From: Mauremys mutica
Taxonomy: Eukaryota; Chordata; Testudines; Geoemydidae
Length of the DNA stretch: 64,000 bases
Assembly: GCF_020497125.1 (NCBI RefSeq)
Contig: NC_059079.1
Coordinates: 15,829,553-15,893,552 of the forward strand
Direction of reading: 5' to 3'
Shown piece after piece: positions 32,265-43,700 of the stretch; position 1 is the stretch's first letter, and every line of letters starts with the position of its first letter. Position numbers and translations under genes: made by a program. The notes below the pieces were generated by a model. It was not told where the DNA came from and did no database searches. It worked only from the letters and a program-made list of their open reading frames with translations.

Positions 32265-32841
32265 CGACTGATCCTTCCCCTGATTCGGAGTCCGGGTTAA
32301 CGGCCGGGGAGGGTTGGTAGGGGATCTCTGTGAGGGTGATGAAGAGATCCTGGTTGTCGGGGAAAGCAGTATTGTAACCTCTGTCGCCTGCCTCGTCCTC
32401 CACGAACCCTTCCTTATCTTCCCCATCGGCGAACATCGCCGAGAAACTGCCCCTCGACACTATCCCATCCTCAGAGTCCACGGTCACTGGTGGGGCAGTG
32501 GTGGCAGACCCACCGAGAATGGCATGCAGTGCCTCATAGAAGCGGCATGTCTGGGGCTGGGCTCCGGAGCGTCTGTTTGCCGCTTTGATTTTTTGGTAGT
32601 CTTGTCTCAGGTCCTTGATTTTCACGCGGCACTGCGTTGCATCCCGGCTGTATCCTCTGAGTGCCATGGCTTTGGAGACCTTCTCGTAGGTCTTTGCATT
32701 CCGTTTTTTGGAGCGCAGCTCCGAAAGCACAGACTCATCGCCCCACACAGCGATCAGATCCAAGACTTCCCGGTCAGTCCATGCTGGGGCCCTCTTTCTA
32801 CTCTGAGATTGCATGGACTCCTCTGCTGGAGAGCTCTGCAT
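32265..32841 (-). CDS. Myb/SANT-like DNA-binding protein, exon 1
   Basis: It encodes the end-recognition partner of the Harbinger transposase. In studied elements this protein binds the subterminal repeats and brings the nuclease into the nucleus. The open frame runs from 32922, but I prefer the second in-frame ATG at 32841 (MQSSPAEESMQSQSRKRAP), since the domain starts soon after it and the first 27 residues are a hydrophobic run not typical of the family. The trihelix Myb/SANT-like domain spans about residues 17-105 from that start: WTDREVLDLIAVWGDE, YEKVSKAMALRGYSRDATQ, CRVKIKDLRQDYQKIKAANR and FYEALHAILGG. An acidic linker follows (ADGEDKEGFVEDEAGD). The exon has 577 bases, leaving one base that pairs in phase with exon 2. 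The frame then runs on past the presumed donor into intron sequence up to a stop at 32215. Confidence 0.85.
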
Positions 32842-32922
32842 CGCTGCCAGTGCTGCTGAGCTCGCCACGACGTCCACACAGGAAATGAGATTCAAACTGG
32901 CCAGACAGGAAAAGGAATTCAA

Positions 32923-33232
32923 ATTTTCCCGGTGCTTTTCCTGTATGGCTGATCAGAACATCTGAGCTCGGACTGCTGTCCAGAGCGTCAACAGAGTGGT
33001 GCAGTGTGGGATAGCTCCCGGAGCTAGTAAGTTCGATTTGCATCCACACCTAGCCTAATTCGACATAGCCATGTCGAATTTAGCGCTACTCCCCTCGTCG
33101 GGGTGGAGTACCGAATTCGAACTAAAGAGCCCTCTAGGTCGAATTAAATGGCTTCCTGGTGTGGACGGGTGCACGGTTAATTCGAATTAACGCTGCTAAA
33201 TTCGAATTAAAGTCCTAGTGTGGACCAGGCCC
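32923..33232 (-). repeat. Harbinger right end: TTCGAA repeats, promoter side of the Myb gene
   Basis: It contains repeated words attcgaattaa, aattcgaact, tcgaattta and gttcgattt, plus the terminal inverted repeat at the far right (about 33216-33232). It matches the left end in style and is also where the Myb-like promoter must lie. 'Attgg'-type CCAAT boxes and a clear TATA box are not evident. Confidence 0.75.
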
Positions 33233-33950
33233 AAATCACCAATGAGACACATCTCTCTCCTAGCCACAGCTAGAAAATCTTTTCTGAGTCAATGGTGGTT
33301 GCAGATATGTGAAAAACTCTCATGGCTCCCAGCCTCCCACTCTCATTTGCTTAAGTACGTCATTAAAAAAATGGATGCACCAGTAAAACTGGCATTCTCT
33401 AAAAGTTGCTTGCTGTGCAATTAAAAATAAAAAATCTACAATTTAATTCTATTGGACAACAATCAAATCAAGCTGGAGAGAGCAAACATTCCAACGGACT
33501 ATGCACAATGCAAAGTGCTATGCTTGAAATCAGAGTAGCTGCACTACGCTTACTGTAACCTGGGCATGATGCTGTGTAAATCATCGGTTACCAACTTTGG
33601 GTTTTGTCATGTAGGGTGGTTTAATGAGAGTAAACAATGGTTAAGTTAAAGTGATGCTCGATGTCTCACCAGTGATCTCTGTATCCTGGACTCCCAATGC
33701 AGATTATAAATTTTGAATCAGAGATGTAGTTGCAAGATTTCTTCTCCTAAGCATGCCAAGCAGGAGGAATGGGGAGGTGATGAAATGAACACTGGCCCAT
33801 GGGTTTAGAAAATTAGAGCCAGATGATCTTGCATCATATCAGACAGGCACTTGCTGATGGCCAGGAGCACACATTGATAGGCACTAGCAGCAGGGAAACT
33901 TGCCTCCTTTCCCATTCAAGCAACAGCTAGCTGAAATCACTATAGGCAAA
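33233..33950. other. No gene recognised
   Basis: Apparently unique sequence. Short frames have no recognisable features. Confidence 0.5.
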
Positions 33951-34220
33951 TCATAGAATCATATAATATTAGGGTTAGAAGAGACCTCAGGAGGTCATCT
34001 AGTCCAACTCCCTGCTCAAAGCAAGACCAACATCAACTAAATCATCCCGGCCAGGGCTTTGTCAAGATGGGCCTTAAAAATCTTTAAGGATGGAGATTCC
34101 ACCACCCCCATAAGTAACCCATTTTAGTGCTTCACCACCCTCCTAGAGAAATAGTTTTTCCTAATATCCAACCTAGACCTCCCCCATTGCAACTTGAGAC
34201 CATTGCTTCTTGTTCTGTCA
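33951..34220 (-). mobile_element. CR1 LINE 3' part, minus strand
   Basis: It begins 'tcatagaatcatataatatt', followed by 'gagacctcaggaggtcatct' and 'agtccaactccctgctcaaa'. This is the reverse of the 'ctatgattctatga' tail type of CR1. It is 5'-truncated near 34220. Confidence 0.88.
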
Positions 34221-34886
34221 GTATAAAGGTCTGTATAAACTCTATCAATAGCACATGGAAAGAAAAAATGGTTTTAAATTGAGCCTCCACTTTTAACAAG
34301 TTGAAAAGAACAGTTGCTAATCAGTCATTAGGAAAAAAATTGTCTGCCAATTAAACACCTTCTGACCTAGTTTTTAATAGGAGCAGAAACCAGAAACCCT
34401 TTATGCTGTTTAAAACCTTCAATGGGGTGCAATTCTAGTAAGCAAGAGCTCCTGAGGCACTTCGGTTACCTTGTCCCTTTTATATTCTTTCTACTCTTTG
34501 GCCACTCACACAAAGCAATGCCTTGCTATTTAAGTGTACTTTCACTAATTAATGTATTCCATCTGCTCTTTCCTCCAGAAGTGCAATTGTGACACAGAAG
34601 TTTCCAAAACAGATTTGTTTCTTATATTGATAACCAGTCACAGAAAAATGTAAGGGAGTTGGAGGGAAATATTGAGATTTTATTTTCTTTTATTTCATCC
34701 TCACTGGCTTGGAAGCAGATTGCTGATTTATACTGTATGCTGAATACATTAGGGCAGTCGACACATCTGAGATCATTCATGCAACTAGATTGGAAAAGCT
34801 GATCTCTGCCTAAAAGGGCCATAAAAAGTACAATGTCCTTAAAATCATTTTTATTCAGATTCAGTGGAACTGAGTATTTCTTTCGC
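34221..34886. other. No gene recognised
   Basis: AT-rich unique sequence. An 88-codon minus-strand frame (34622-34888) has no recognisable domain. Confidence 0.5.
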
Positions 34887-34924
34887 ATATCAATGATTTA
34901 GATAATGGCATACAGAGTACACTT

Positions 34925-35773
34925 ATGAAGTTTGTGGATGATACCAAGCTGGGAGGGGTTGCAAGTGCTTTGGAGGATAGGATTAACATTCAAAATGATC
35001 TGGACAGACTGGAGAAATGGTCTGAAGTAAATAGGATGAAATTCAATAAGGACAAATGCAAAGTACTCCTCTTAGGAAGAAACAATCAGTTGCACACATA
35101 CAAAATGGGAAATGACTGCCTAGGCAGCAGTACTGCGGAAAGGGATCTGGGGGTCATAGTGGACCACAAGCTAAATATGAGTCAACAGTGTAATGCTGTT
35201 GCAAAAAAAGTGAACATAGTTCTGGGATGTATTAGCAAGAGTGTTATAAGCAAGACACAGGAAGTAATTCTTCCACTCTACTCTACTCTGATTAGGCCTC
35301 AACTGGAGTATTGTGTCCAGTTCTGGGCGCCACATTTCAGGAAGGATGTGGACAAACTGGAGAGAATCCAGAGAAGAGCAACAAAAATGATTAAAGGTCT
35401 AAGAAACATGACCTATAAGGGAAGATTGAAAAAATTGGGTTTGTTTAGTCTGGAAAAGAGAAGACTGAGAGGGGACATGATAACAGTTTTCAAGTATGTA
35501 AAAGTTTGTTACAAGGAGGAGGAAGAAAAACTGTTTTTCTTAACCTCTGAGGATAGGACAAAAAACAATGGGCCTAAATTGCAGCAAAGGAGGTTTAGGC
35601 TGGACATTAGGAAAAACTTCCTAACTGTCAGGGTGGTTAAGCACTGGAATAAATTGCCTAGGGAGGTTGTGGAGTCTTCATCATTGGAGATTTTTAAGAG
35701 CAGGTTAGACAAACCTGTCAGGGATGGTCTAGGTAATACTTGGTCCTGCCATGAGTGCAGGGGACTGGACTAG
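34925..35773 (+). pseudogene. CR1 ORF2 C-terminal fragment, 282 codons open
   Basis: Part of a CR1 reverse transcriptase, starting just before the catalytic motif. MKFVDDTKLGG carries FVDD where CR1 usually has FADD. It continues with DRLEKWSEVNRMKFNKDKCK, ERDLGVIVDHKLNMSQQ, LEYCVQFWAPHFRKDVDKLE and RRATKMIKGLRN to the natural C-terminus (DGLGNTWSCHECRGLD). It is intact over this length, but the endonuclease, fingers and motifs A and B are missing through 5' truncation, so it cannot act on its own. The ATG at 34925 is simply the first in frame, not a true start. Confidence 0.9.
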
Positions 35774-35786
35774 AAGGCCTCTCAAG

Positions 35787-36029
35787 CTTGGCTGGCTCCA
35801 GCGTTTTTGCCGCCCCAAGCGGCGGGGGGGAGACGCAATCGGCAGCACTTCGGCAGCAGCTCTATCCCGCCGCTTCATTATTCGGCGGCAATTCAGCGGC
35901 AGGTCCTTCCCTCCAAGAGGGACTGAGGGACCCGCCACCAAATTGCTGCTGAAGAGCTGGACATGCTGCCCCTTTCCATTGGCCACCCCAAGCACCTGCT
36001 TGCTGCGCTGGTGCCTGGAGCCGGCCCTG
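35787..36029. mobile_element. hAT-type MITE nested in CR1 (243 bp)
   Basis: The right end reversed reads cagggccggctccaggcacc, and the left end reads cttggctggctccagcg. The flanks are ctctcaag (35779-35786) and ctctcgag (36030-36037), an 8-bp target duplication with one change. It is the same family as 47225-47415. It contains the 'ttcggcggcaattcagcggc' module. There is no coding capacity; the 130-codon plus-strand frame across it is compositional. Confidence 0.88.
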
Positions 36030-36067
36030 CTCTCGAGATCCCTTCCAGTCTATGATTCTATGATTCT

Positions 36068-37819
36068 GTGCCAGCTAATCTGTGGTTTGTTCTTGAAATG
36101 CCTGGCTAGAATCTCCATTGAACCAAAAATGATCAGCAAATAGGGACCCAATTTGATCATTTTTCTTTGGAGCATTTAGAAGGAGCTAAAGAGATCAATT
36201 TTTAAAAGTAAAAGCACTGCTGAACTTCATTGCCAACACTTGTCGTTTCACAAGCACTGCAGAATCAAATACTGCACTGTACTTCCATATGCAAGTTAGC
36301 TTCTAAAAAGTTAGCCACATTTATTTTAGACCAAGTGCCCTTTATCTGAACTGACAGCAGGTAACTGATCAAATATTACTGAGTTTGCCTTTAAATTTTA
36401 ACCTGCGTGAGTTCCATTGCATCCTGTTTTTATGTTGTGTGGCATAGTATGCCAGAACTAAGCAATATGGCACACCATAATGTAACATGACAGCTAAAAT
36501 TCTAAAGTTGAAGACAGTTCTACTATAATGATTAACCACTCTTCTTATTAAATGGCTTTGCAAATCCAGTACTTTGTGGATATTTTTTAACCTGCCAGGT
36601 ATCCCTGTACTGAGGAGGTTAGCTTTTGATCTGCCAGCTAGTCTATTAGATATAGATTTCCAGGACTTGGTTGGGTTTGCAGAACAGAATAAGACAGTTT
36701 TGCATAAGTCACTTTTTGAACTGGTTCAGCTTTAGTTTCTCTTTCTGCATGTAGAGTTTTATCAACGTTCCTGCTTTGATGCAAAGTAGATTGACAGTTT
36801 GTAGACTTGAAGGGGAGCTAGGAAAAAAATGTTCTCTAGCAAAATATCTGTGCTCATTCAGGACATTCTGAGGCTCTCTTTGTATGTAATTTGGATAACC
36901 TTGACAACTAACACAGTAAACAGTGCCATAATTTTAAGTGACGATGAACTAGCATGTTAAAATATCTCTGCCAAAATCTAATACAAGATCCAAGCCTACC
37001 AGGTGTTTCATTGTGTTATCACATAGAACTAACATAATTTTTTCCTTCAGTTCTGAAGAGGTAGTCCAAAATGTTTAAACTACAGTAGTTGCAACATGTC
37101 AAAGTGGGAATTTATTATCTCAGCCCCAATAGGTCTTAATAAGCCTTACACAACTGTTTAGGCATTTATTCTATTAACGGCTGTTCATTCCACTGGCTTC
37201 ACCTGAATATTCATGATCTTACTATTCCCAGTGCTTCAGTGTAGCAGCTGTTTGAAATCCACAGCAAATGTTCAAGAGAGTTCCACAAATATAAACACCC
37301 TCACAGCTGAGTGTTTGGGGCCTGTGCATCACAGAGGAAAGATATGAAACATTTATGAGGAGTGATTTTTGGAGAATGGCATTTACAAAGCTTAAATAGT
37401 CCTTGCACATTTGGGAGCACTTCACAATGATTGGGACATTACCATGGAGGACAAAGAGTCTGGGAAAGCCTATATCCCACAAAGATCGTATTCTTTCCTC
37501 TTCACCATAATTCAGCGTAATGGAGGATTCCTGCTAAATTCTATATTGATTAGAATCAGAACCAAGTCCCTTACAGTTGTAAGGTGTGTGTGTGTGTTGC
37601 TGCGGATTTTCTCAACCCTGTTTGAAGGAGGGTGGAAACACTATGCACAGAAAGGGCTTACTAAGAAGGTGATGTAGTATGAAATAATGGGATGAAATTA
37701 ATTAAGTTGACCACATTGGCAAATAGGTCACTATACAATAAAATTTTAAAAAAGAAAAAAAAATGTGAAATTCCACTAGCTCCTGTATGAAGCCAAGCAA
37801 TTAACTCAGAGTCCTATGT
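36068..37819. other. No gene recognised
   Basis: Apparently unique AT-rich sequence without recognisable exon, RNA gene or repeat. A short TG run lies near 37583-37596. Confidence 0.5.
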
Positions 37820-38371
37820 ATTTAGACCAGTGATCCCCAACCTTTTTGTGGCCAGTAGCACATTCATGTTTTCAGAAGAGTGTGGCGGGCGCCAACAATT
37901 TTTCAAGGCTTATTTTGTATTTGTACATTAAATAATATGAAAAACATAATATTTAATATTATATAATATATGAATCCATAAAAAAGGTAATTTTAGATGT
38001 AAAAGGTATTAATTAAATTATTCGGCAATTACTCTTTCACCTTACCATGTGAATTTGCACTTTTTTATCTACCTGTAAGAAAAATTAAGGAGTTTTTACA
38101 AAATAAATATCATAAACAGTTTTCATCTTATTTATTTAAAAAAAGTAAAACATTGTTGAACCGCTGGTCCAAATATATTTATTATTCTTACTTTAACATA
38201 GATAGCCAGTTATGGTTAATTAAAAATATTCTTTGTGTTATTACTTGTATCTGGATTTCAATAAACAAACAAACAAATATGAAACAAAGTTAAACACAAA
38301 TTAATCATACACGCTCCTCAGCACCTAATGGAAAATAGGTATAATTAATTCACGTGTTTTTTCTAATAAAG

Positions 38372-39090
38372 TCAGTGTGATTTTTGGCACTGCATTTCTT
38401 CAGCCAATTTTTCGTAGTTGGGAGAGTAGGATGATATTCTCATTCGTAAGCAATCATCAAGATGGGCATCTGTAAGCCGAGATCTGTATTTTGATTTTAT
38501 GATGTTCATAGTTGAAAACAGAACTTCACATAGATAAGTGGAACCGAAATAAGATTTTATTTTGTATGCTACATTTTTTAAGGCAGGAAACTTTTTTCAG
38601 TCAACCAGAGTCCAAAAGTTTTCATCTGTTGCACAGGATTTTAGAACAATATCATTTTGAAGGTCCAAAATCTCCAGTTCCATATCTTCGGTTCTTATTT
38701 GAATCAGACTTGCAACTGATGGAGCCATTTCTATTTGGCAAGTAAAAGGATTCACAAGAAAGGCAACTACATGCTCAATGATGGTGAACTGTTGAAATCT
38801 CTTCAAATTGTTCCAGAAGTGTTTGAATGTGGATAACAAATGATGATGGGTTAAAATCACTGTCACATACCCTTTTCTTCATACTTGGGAAATGTACGAG
38901 AGACTTCGTCTTCATATGTGACATCCACAAGATCAGTTTTGCTTTGAATGATTTTACAGAACCTATCATTTGAGCCACATGTTTGTCTTTTCCCTGGAGT
39001 TCAAGATTTAAAAATGTTCAATTCGTCAGTGATGTCGGCAAGAAAAGCCAAGTCCATTAACCAGCTGGAGTCTTCTAGTTGCTCGAAGTT
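38372..39090 (-). pseudogene. hAT transposase (ZBED5/GTF2IRD2-like), C-terminal remains
   Basis: The minus strand encodes segments characteristic of the hAT transposases from which host genes such as ZBED5, FAM200 and GTF2IRD2 derive. WLMDLAFLADITDELNIF lies near 39010-39065. VVAFLVNPFTCQIE and MELEILDLQNDIVLKSCA lie at 38597-38866. LRMRISSYSPNYEKLAEEMQ lies just before a stop at 38372-38374. These occur in the right order but in different frames with stops, so the gene is dead. The N-terminal BED finger and the first catalytic segment are missing. Confidence 0.85.
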
Positions 39091-39799
39091 CTGATTTGTG
39101 GACAGTTTTGAGCCATTTATCCATACTCTACCCTCTCCTGAAGGCTGCCCTATGCTGTGCCTCCTGCCAACAGCCCCCAGAGGCCATTATGACAGCTGGG
39201 AATCAGCTAGGTCACACCCCATTTTCCTGGCCATGTCCCCTGCACTGGCATGTAGGAGTGGGCGGCCCAAGTTTCTGCCCCTTCCCTCACACATGGTAAA
39301 GAAGAATTTCTTTTTACCTAGAAGGGTGTGGCGGGGGGGCGGAAATGTCACAATAAAATTCACAGGAGCATTTATGACCCTCAGCACCACCACTTATGCC
39401 CTTTCTTTGAGCATTCTGCATTGGGAATTTCACTTTTATCCCTTTCCTTGGAGGATCAGAGTGGGGAACATGGTCAGCATTTTGCTCTGGAAACAGGGAC
39501 TGTCTTTCCAGAGAGTTGGCAGGTGAGAAACATCTCCAGGGGAACTCAGATAATAGTCACCGTGTGACACTTCTGTGGTCTAGCTAGATATGCAGGCTAT
39601 AGGACATGAGCCTTACTTTCAGGTCTCCAGCAGCTATTAACCACATTTTATTTATTCACCTCCTTATTTGCATAGAAATTCTATCTCTGAATGCAGTAGC
39701 TTCCTATTGTTATAATATGCTTTGCCTGTGATCAAAAAGATTCAGGTGCCTCAAACAATGATGAATTACAATATCTGCCATAAACAGCACTGGCAGCCT

Positions 39800-40085
39800 C
39801 TCTTCCTTCTCTCATCCTGGAGAGAAGCTGCGGCCCCACGCCTGCAGGCACCGGTGTTCTCTGTCCCCGGCAGGCGCGGGGCTGCGACTTCTCAAAGCCG
39901 GAGAGAAACCGCAGCCCCGCGTCTGCCGGGGACAGAGAACTCTGGCGCCTGCAGCCCTGGAGAAGCCAGAGAGAAGCCGCAGCCCCGTGCCTGCCAGAGA
40001 CAGAGAACATCGGCGCCCGCAGCCTGCGGCCCCGGAGTTCTCTGTCCCTGGCAGGCTCAGGGCCGCAGCTTCTCTCCTCTGCTGG
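39800..40085. repeat. GC-rich chain of alternating inverted and direct repeats
   Basis: The blocks 'gagagaagctgcggccc', 'ccccggcaggcgcggggctg', 'gccggggacagagaactctg' and 'cccctgg'-type words occur several times in both directions between 39816 and 40080, with many CpG pairs. The sequence could fold into stacked hairpins. It lies at the 5' side of the hAT transposase and may contain its promoter. Confidence 0.65.
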
Positions 40086-40137
40086 GCACTAGGCAGGTGC
40101 ACATAAATGCACCGCATTGGGGACCACTGATTTAGAC

Positions 40138-40561
40138 TGTTTTCTGCTTAGTATTAAACAATATTCTGATGTTGTCTAACTAGAAAAGACACTTCAATTA
40201 ACCAGCACATGGAGGAAGGACATACAGAATTCAAGGTTTTGTTTCAGAGTATTGGGAAGGGGAAAGGGAGTTCTCATCTCCATAAATCATCTGTTCTGTT
40301 TCTGCCCAGGTTGCTAGTTACTGGTAATTGTTACCAGCTAAAGATTATTTGGTGGCCTTTGCAAAATGAATTGGTCGGTTTAGTCAGAGGACAGGTGTCC
40401 TTCTCAAAAAAACAAAACAGAACAAAACCTTTTAAGGCATGAAAGGATAGTTCATTTTGAGCCGATAGGTACATTTGCAAGGCAGTTGGATGGAAGTTTA
40501 AAACTGGTGCTGCCTATTTTGTAGAAAGTGGATTTCTGTCTCCATTGTTATCACTCATGGG
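40138..40561. other. No gene recognised
   Basis: Unique sequence with no recognisable feature. Confidence 0.5.
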
Positions 40562-40770
40562 GAGGCAGAAGGATAGTCTTGTGGTTAAGGCACTGTGCTG
40601 AGAGATTCATGGCTCAGCCACAGATTTTCTAAGTGACCTTGGTCAAGTCACTCAATTTCTCCATGCTTCAATTCTTCAACTGTAAAATGAGGAATAACAC
40701 TACCCTACTTGATAAGGTATTTTGAGATTCAATTCATTGGTGATTGTGAAATACTTGGATACTACATTGG
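40562..40770 (+). repeat. MIR-like core-SINE
   Basis: It has 'ggatagtcttgtggttaagg' at the tRNA-like head (A box region), then 'ttggtcaagtcactcaattt' and 'caactgtaaaatgaggaata', and a tail with 'tgataaggtattttgagatt'. It is among the better preserved MIR-like copies in the window. Confidence 0.8.
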
Positions 40771-43700
40771 TGGGAGCCATTTTACAACCTAGAAATCTAG
40801 ATTAACACATCCTATCTCTCTCACCAGCAATACAATCAGCAAGAAAACAAAGGCATTTAAAAGAATCAGATTAAATTTTATTTAATTCCACTGCTTCAAA
40901 AGCACTGACTTTTCAACTTCTGCTTTTCATCTACTATCATCTCTCCAGTGGTTGCGCTGAGCTTCAAAATCTAGATGCAAATCTGGATTCAAATGTCCCC
41001 AATGTTTGGGGTGTTGGGAGCTGTTTGGATCTGGAAGTTTGGCTGGGCTCATTATAGAGGTGGGGGCAAGCAGCAAAATTTTCATCTTCATCCACACTGG
41101 TCCATAACATGAGTTTGTTTGGATCTGGGATTTTGGTTTGGTCCAATCACTGTACTACTTTTGATGCACTAGCAGATTTCTTATAAGAAGAGCACCAAAT
41201 TGTGCGTCATGGGATATGGTAAAATGTGTGTGTGTGTGTGTGTGTGTGTACACACATATATGTGGGGGCGGGGGGCAAGGAAGTATCCAGTCACTTTACA
41301 GTGAAAGTCACTTCTGTGAGGATTACATCCAACCGTTGTCACCAAATGTGTCAAGTGAGTTAGTAGTTACTAAGATTTAAACTGTCAACTTCTTGTAACT
41401 GTTTTCCTTCATACATATTTACATATAGGAGTAATGTTTATTTAGACCTTCCACAAACAGCGTACAAAGCATTAACTTCAATATAATTCAGAGCAGGGCA
41501 TCTTTTAAATGCCAGATGCCATTCAAAAAGTATGCCACTATGCTGATCACGCTGATTGAGTGTAAGTGGACAGAGCAAATTTTACAACAGTCCCAGGATT
41601 TTCAGTACTACCAGAGAAGGCATTGTTCATCTACAGACCTGATCTCTGTGAACAGAAACGGTTCCAGGCTAATAATGAAATAATCCATTTTTACCAGATG
41701 AAAGAAGGGGGATCAGAAAAGTAACTTGAGCTATGGGTAATAATGGTGCCAAAAGCTTATAATGGAAAATATCTCAAGAATCCGAGACTCTCTTTGTTAG
41801 ATATGAATGATTTCTTTTTTCTTGTGAAATGTGTATGAAGAACTTGAGAAGAACTGCCTGAGTGAATTTTATGAGAAAAAGCTCTGTTTGGGGGGAAAAA
41901 GGGGTAGGGTCAAGTTGCAGCCCAAACACATCTCAATGTTACGTAACAGGAGGCACAGTTGAAAGATGTTCAAACGACTGCACTGTGATGCACTTGGAGT
42001 CTGAATCTTTCCCTCCCCCTGCCAGAAAACCAAGTTTGATCATTTTAACAAGAAAAGTTCTGTGTGTCTCATTATCAGTCTGCTCTAACTGATATGTAGG
42101 GCAAAATTCTCGCCCCATTAAAGTCAGTGGGAATTTTGCCATTTACTTCAGTAAGGTCAGGATTTCATCATTACAATGTCGCTACTTTGAATCAGTGATA
42201 GAATAAATACTGTACAGAAACGTTATGCATGAGTGCAATTTCTGGGCCTCATCCTTCAAATCTCACTCGTGCATCCTTACTCACGTGAGTAGTCCCATTG
42301 AAGTCACTAGAACTTCACCTGAGTGAAAATTGGAAGAGTTCATTTGTGACAGCTCATAAACAATAGTCCTTGTCATTGCTTCCTCTGATCTTTTCCCCTA
42401 ACCTCCTGCTCTCTTCAAGTAAGGAAAGAGAAAAAGCAAATAAAAGATGAAAATAATTATATTTTAATATTTAGGATTAATCTGTGCCCCCAAAATATGC
42501 ATACACCAACAATTGCATATACAGTATGTGCAATTGCCACATACAAAGAGCCCAATCCCACAATCCTAGGGAATCCAAAATGTCATTTTGATATCGGTTA
42601 AAGTTTTTGACTGTGCATGGAATGCCAGATTGAGTCACAAATGGGTAACTGTTTAAACTGCTCTCTGTGCATGCCAGCACCTGTTTTGCATATGCAGTTA
42701 CTAGTACACACATCTTGCAAGTGCAGCTTAGAAAACATAATCTCTATAAAGTTCAGGAGGTACCAAGATTTATCTCTGAAGAGGGCAGAAATGGGAGTGG
42801 GTGAGAGTGGGTATGAGGAAAAGGGAGGAAAGTGAGATTAAGGGCATGCACACTGGTCCTCATACCCTTTTCCTGTAAGTAAAATCTCTAATGTTCTGGA
42901 GTTCCATCCTTTTTATTTCAGACCGTGATCTGTCTTCTAATTCCCACTCAGAATCCTTTCAGCCATGTGTGTATTGGTTACTAATCACTAAATAATAAAC
43001 TCTGGTACCTCTATGGCACATTAATCTGAGGATCTCAAAGTATATTACAGAATTTAACTAATTAAGCATCTCACATGCCCACATACACACTTGCTTAGAA
43101 AAGTGTGTGTGTGTGTTCGTAATTCCAAATAAATCATTTTATTTCAGTGAGTGCTGGTTTGAGATTGAAATAAGAAATAGCTTGTTGACTATTAAGGCAA
43201 TTAAAAGGATCGTCTTATTGATTCCCACCCAGCTAGGCACAGACCTCAGTAATGAACATCAACTGGTTTAATAAGGGAAAAGGCAAGATTTATTGGATGC
43301 ATGTGCTTTTCATTAGAGAGAGCTGAAGAGAAATAAAAAATGCTGAGCTATCACGTCATGGACCAGCCTTACTCTGATGAATGCAGCTAGCACAGGAAAG
43401 TGAGTAATAGAAAGTAGTATGTGACCTGTTAAATTATTGAAACCAAACAAGATTGTTTTTTCTCCAAAGTTTTCCCTTTTGTTTTTTTGGTTTTTTTCCT
43501 CACTTTGATTTCAAAATTTGGATGGTCATAAGAAAGAGATACTCAAATGTTTGAGAATTAGAGTGAAGACTCTCCTCTCATGGACTCTTTAGGGAACCTC
43601 AGATACATACAAGTGCTTCAGACACATACTTAATTTTAAATCAAAATTAGACATTTTTTTTCTAAAAGATGTGCTCTAGTTCAAACAGGAAGTAGTTCAG

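Larger units (their letters stand above)
28529..33232. mobile_element. Complete Harbinger DNA transposon (about 4.7 kb)
   Basis: The left end reads gggtatgtctacacta and the right end reversed reads gggcctggtccacacta. These imperfect terminal inverted repeats match those of the two MITEs at 12905 and 13766. The flanks are taa (28526-28528) and aaa (33233-33235), one base away from the TAA duplication typical of PIF/Harbinger. The element carries an intact transposase (28906-30189, plus) and a Myb/SANT-like gene (exons 32841-32265 and 31444-30975, minus), the two proteins that define autonomous Harbinger elements. A further coding-like strip lies at 31910-32211. TTCGAA-like words are clustered at both ends, where the Myb-like protein would be expected to bind. 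The uninterrupted transposase argues for fairly recent activity. Confidence 0.93.
34887..36067 (+). mobile_element. CR1 LINE 3' half, carrying a nested MITE
   Basis: It starts inside the reverse transcriptase (coding NDLDNGI) and runs to the 'tctatgattctatgattctg' tail. It belongs to the tail class of 33951 and 56812. The hAT MITE at 35787-36029 is inserted near its 3' end, so the CR1 sequence stops at 'aaggcctctcaag' and resumes at 'ctctcgagatcccttccag'. Confidence 0.9.
37828..40129 (-). mobile_element. hAT transposon with transposase remains (2.3 kb)
   Basis: The left end reads cagtgatccccaacc, and the right end reversed reads cagtggtccccaatg. A perfect 8-bp target duplication atttagac lies at 37820-37827 and 40130-40137. 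The middle holds a decayed transposase gene on the minus strand (38372-39090). A GC-rich block near the right end (39800-40085) lies on the promoter side of that gene. The part between 39110 and 39790 is not recognisable and may be a later insertion or the lost transposase 5' part. Confidence 0.9.

Noticed and set aside
32842..32922. First ATG of the Myb-like frame (32922) as the start
   Set aside because: The added 27 residues are a hydrophobic Ala/Ser/Leu run not expected before this domain. The ATG at 32841 is better placed and gives matching exon phases.
39096..39526. 142-codon frame inside the hAT element
   Set aside because: Wrong strand for the transposase and no similarity to it. Several overlapping frames are open here.
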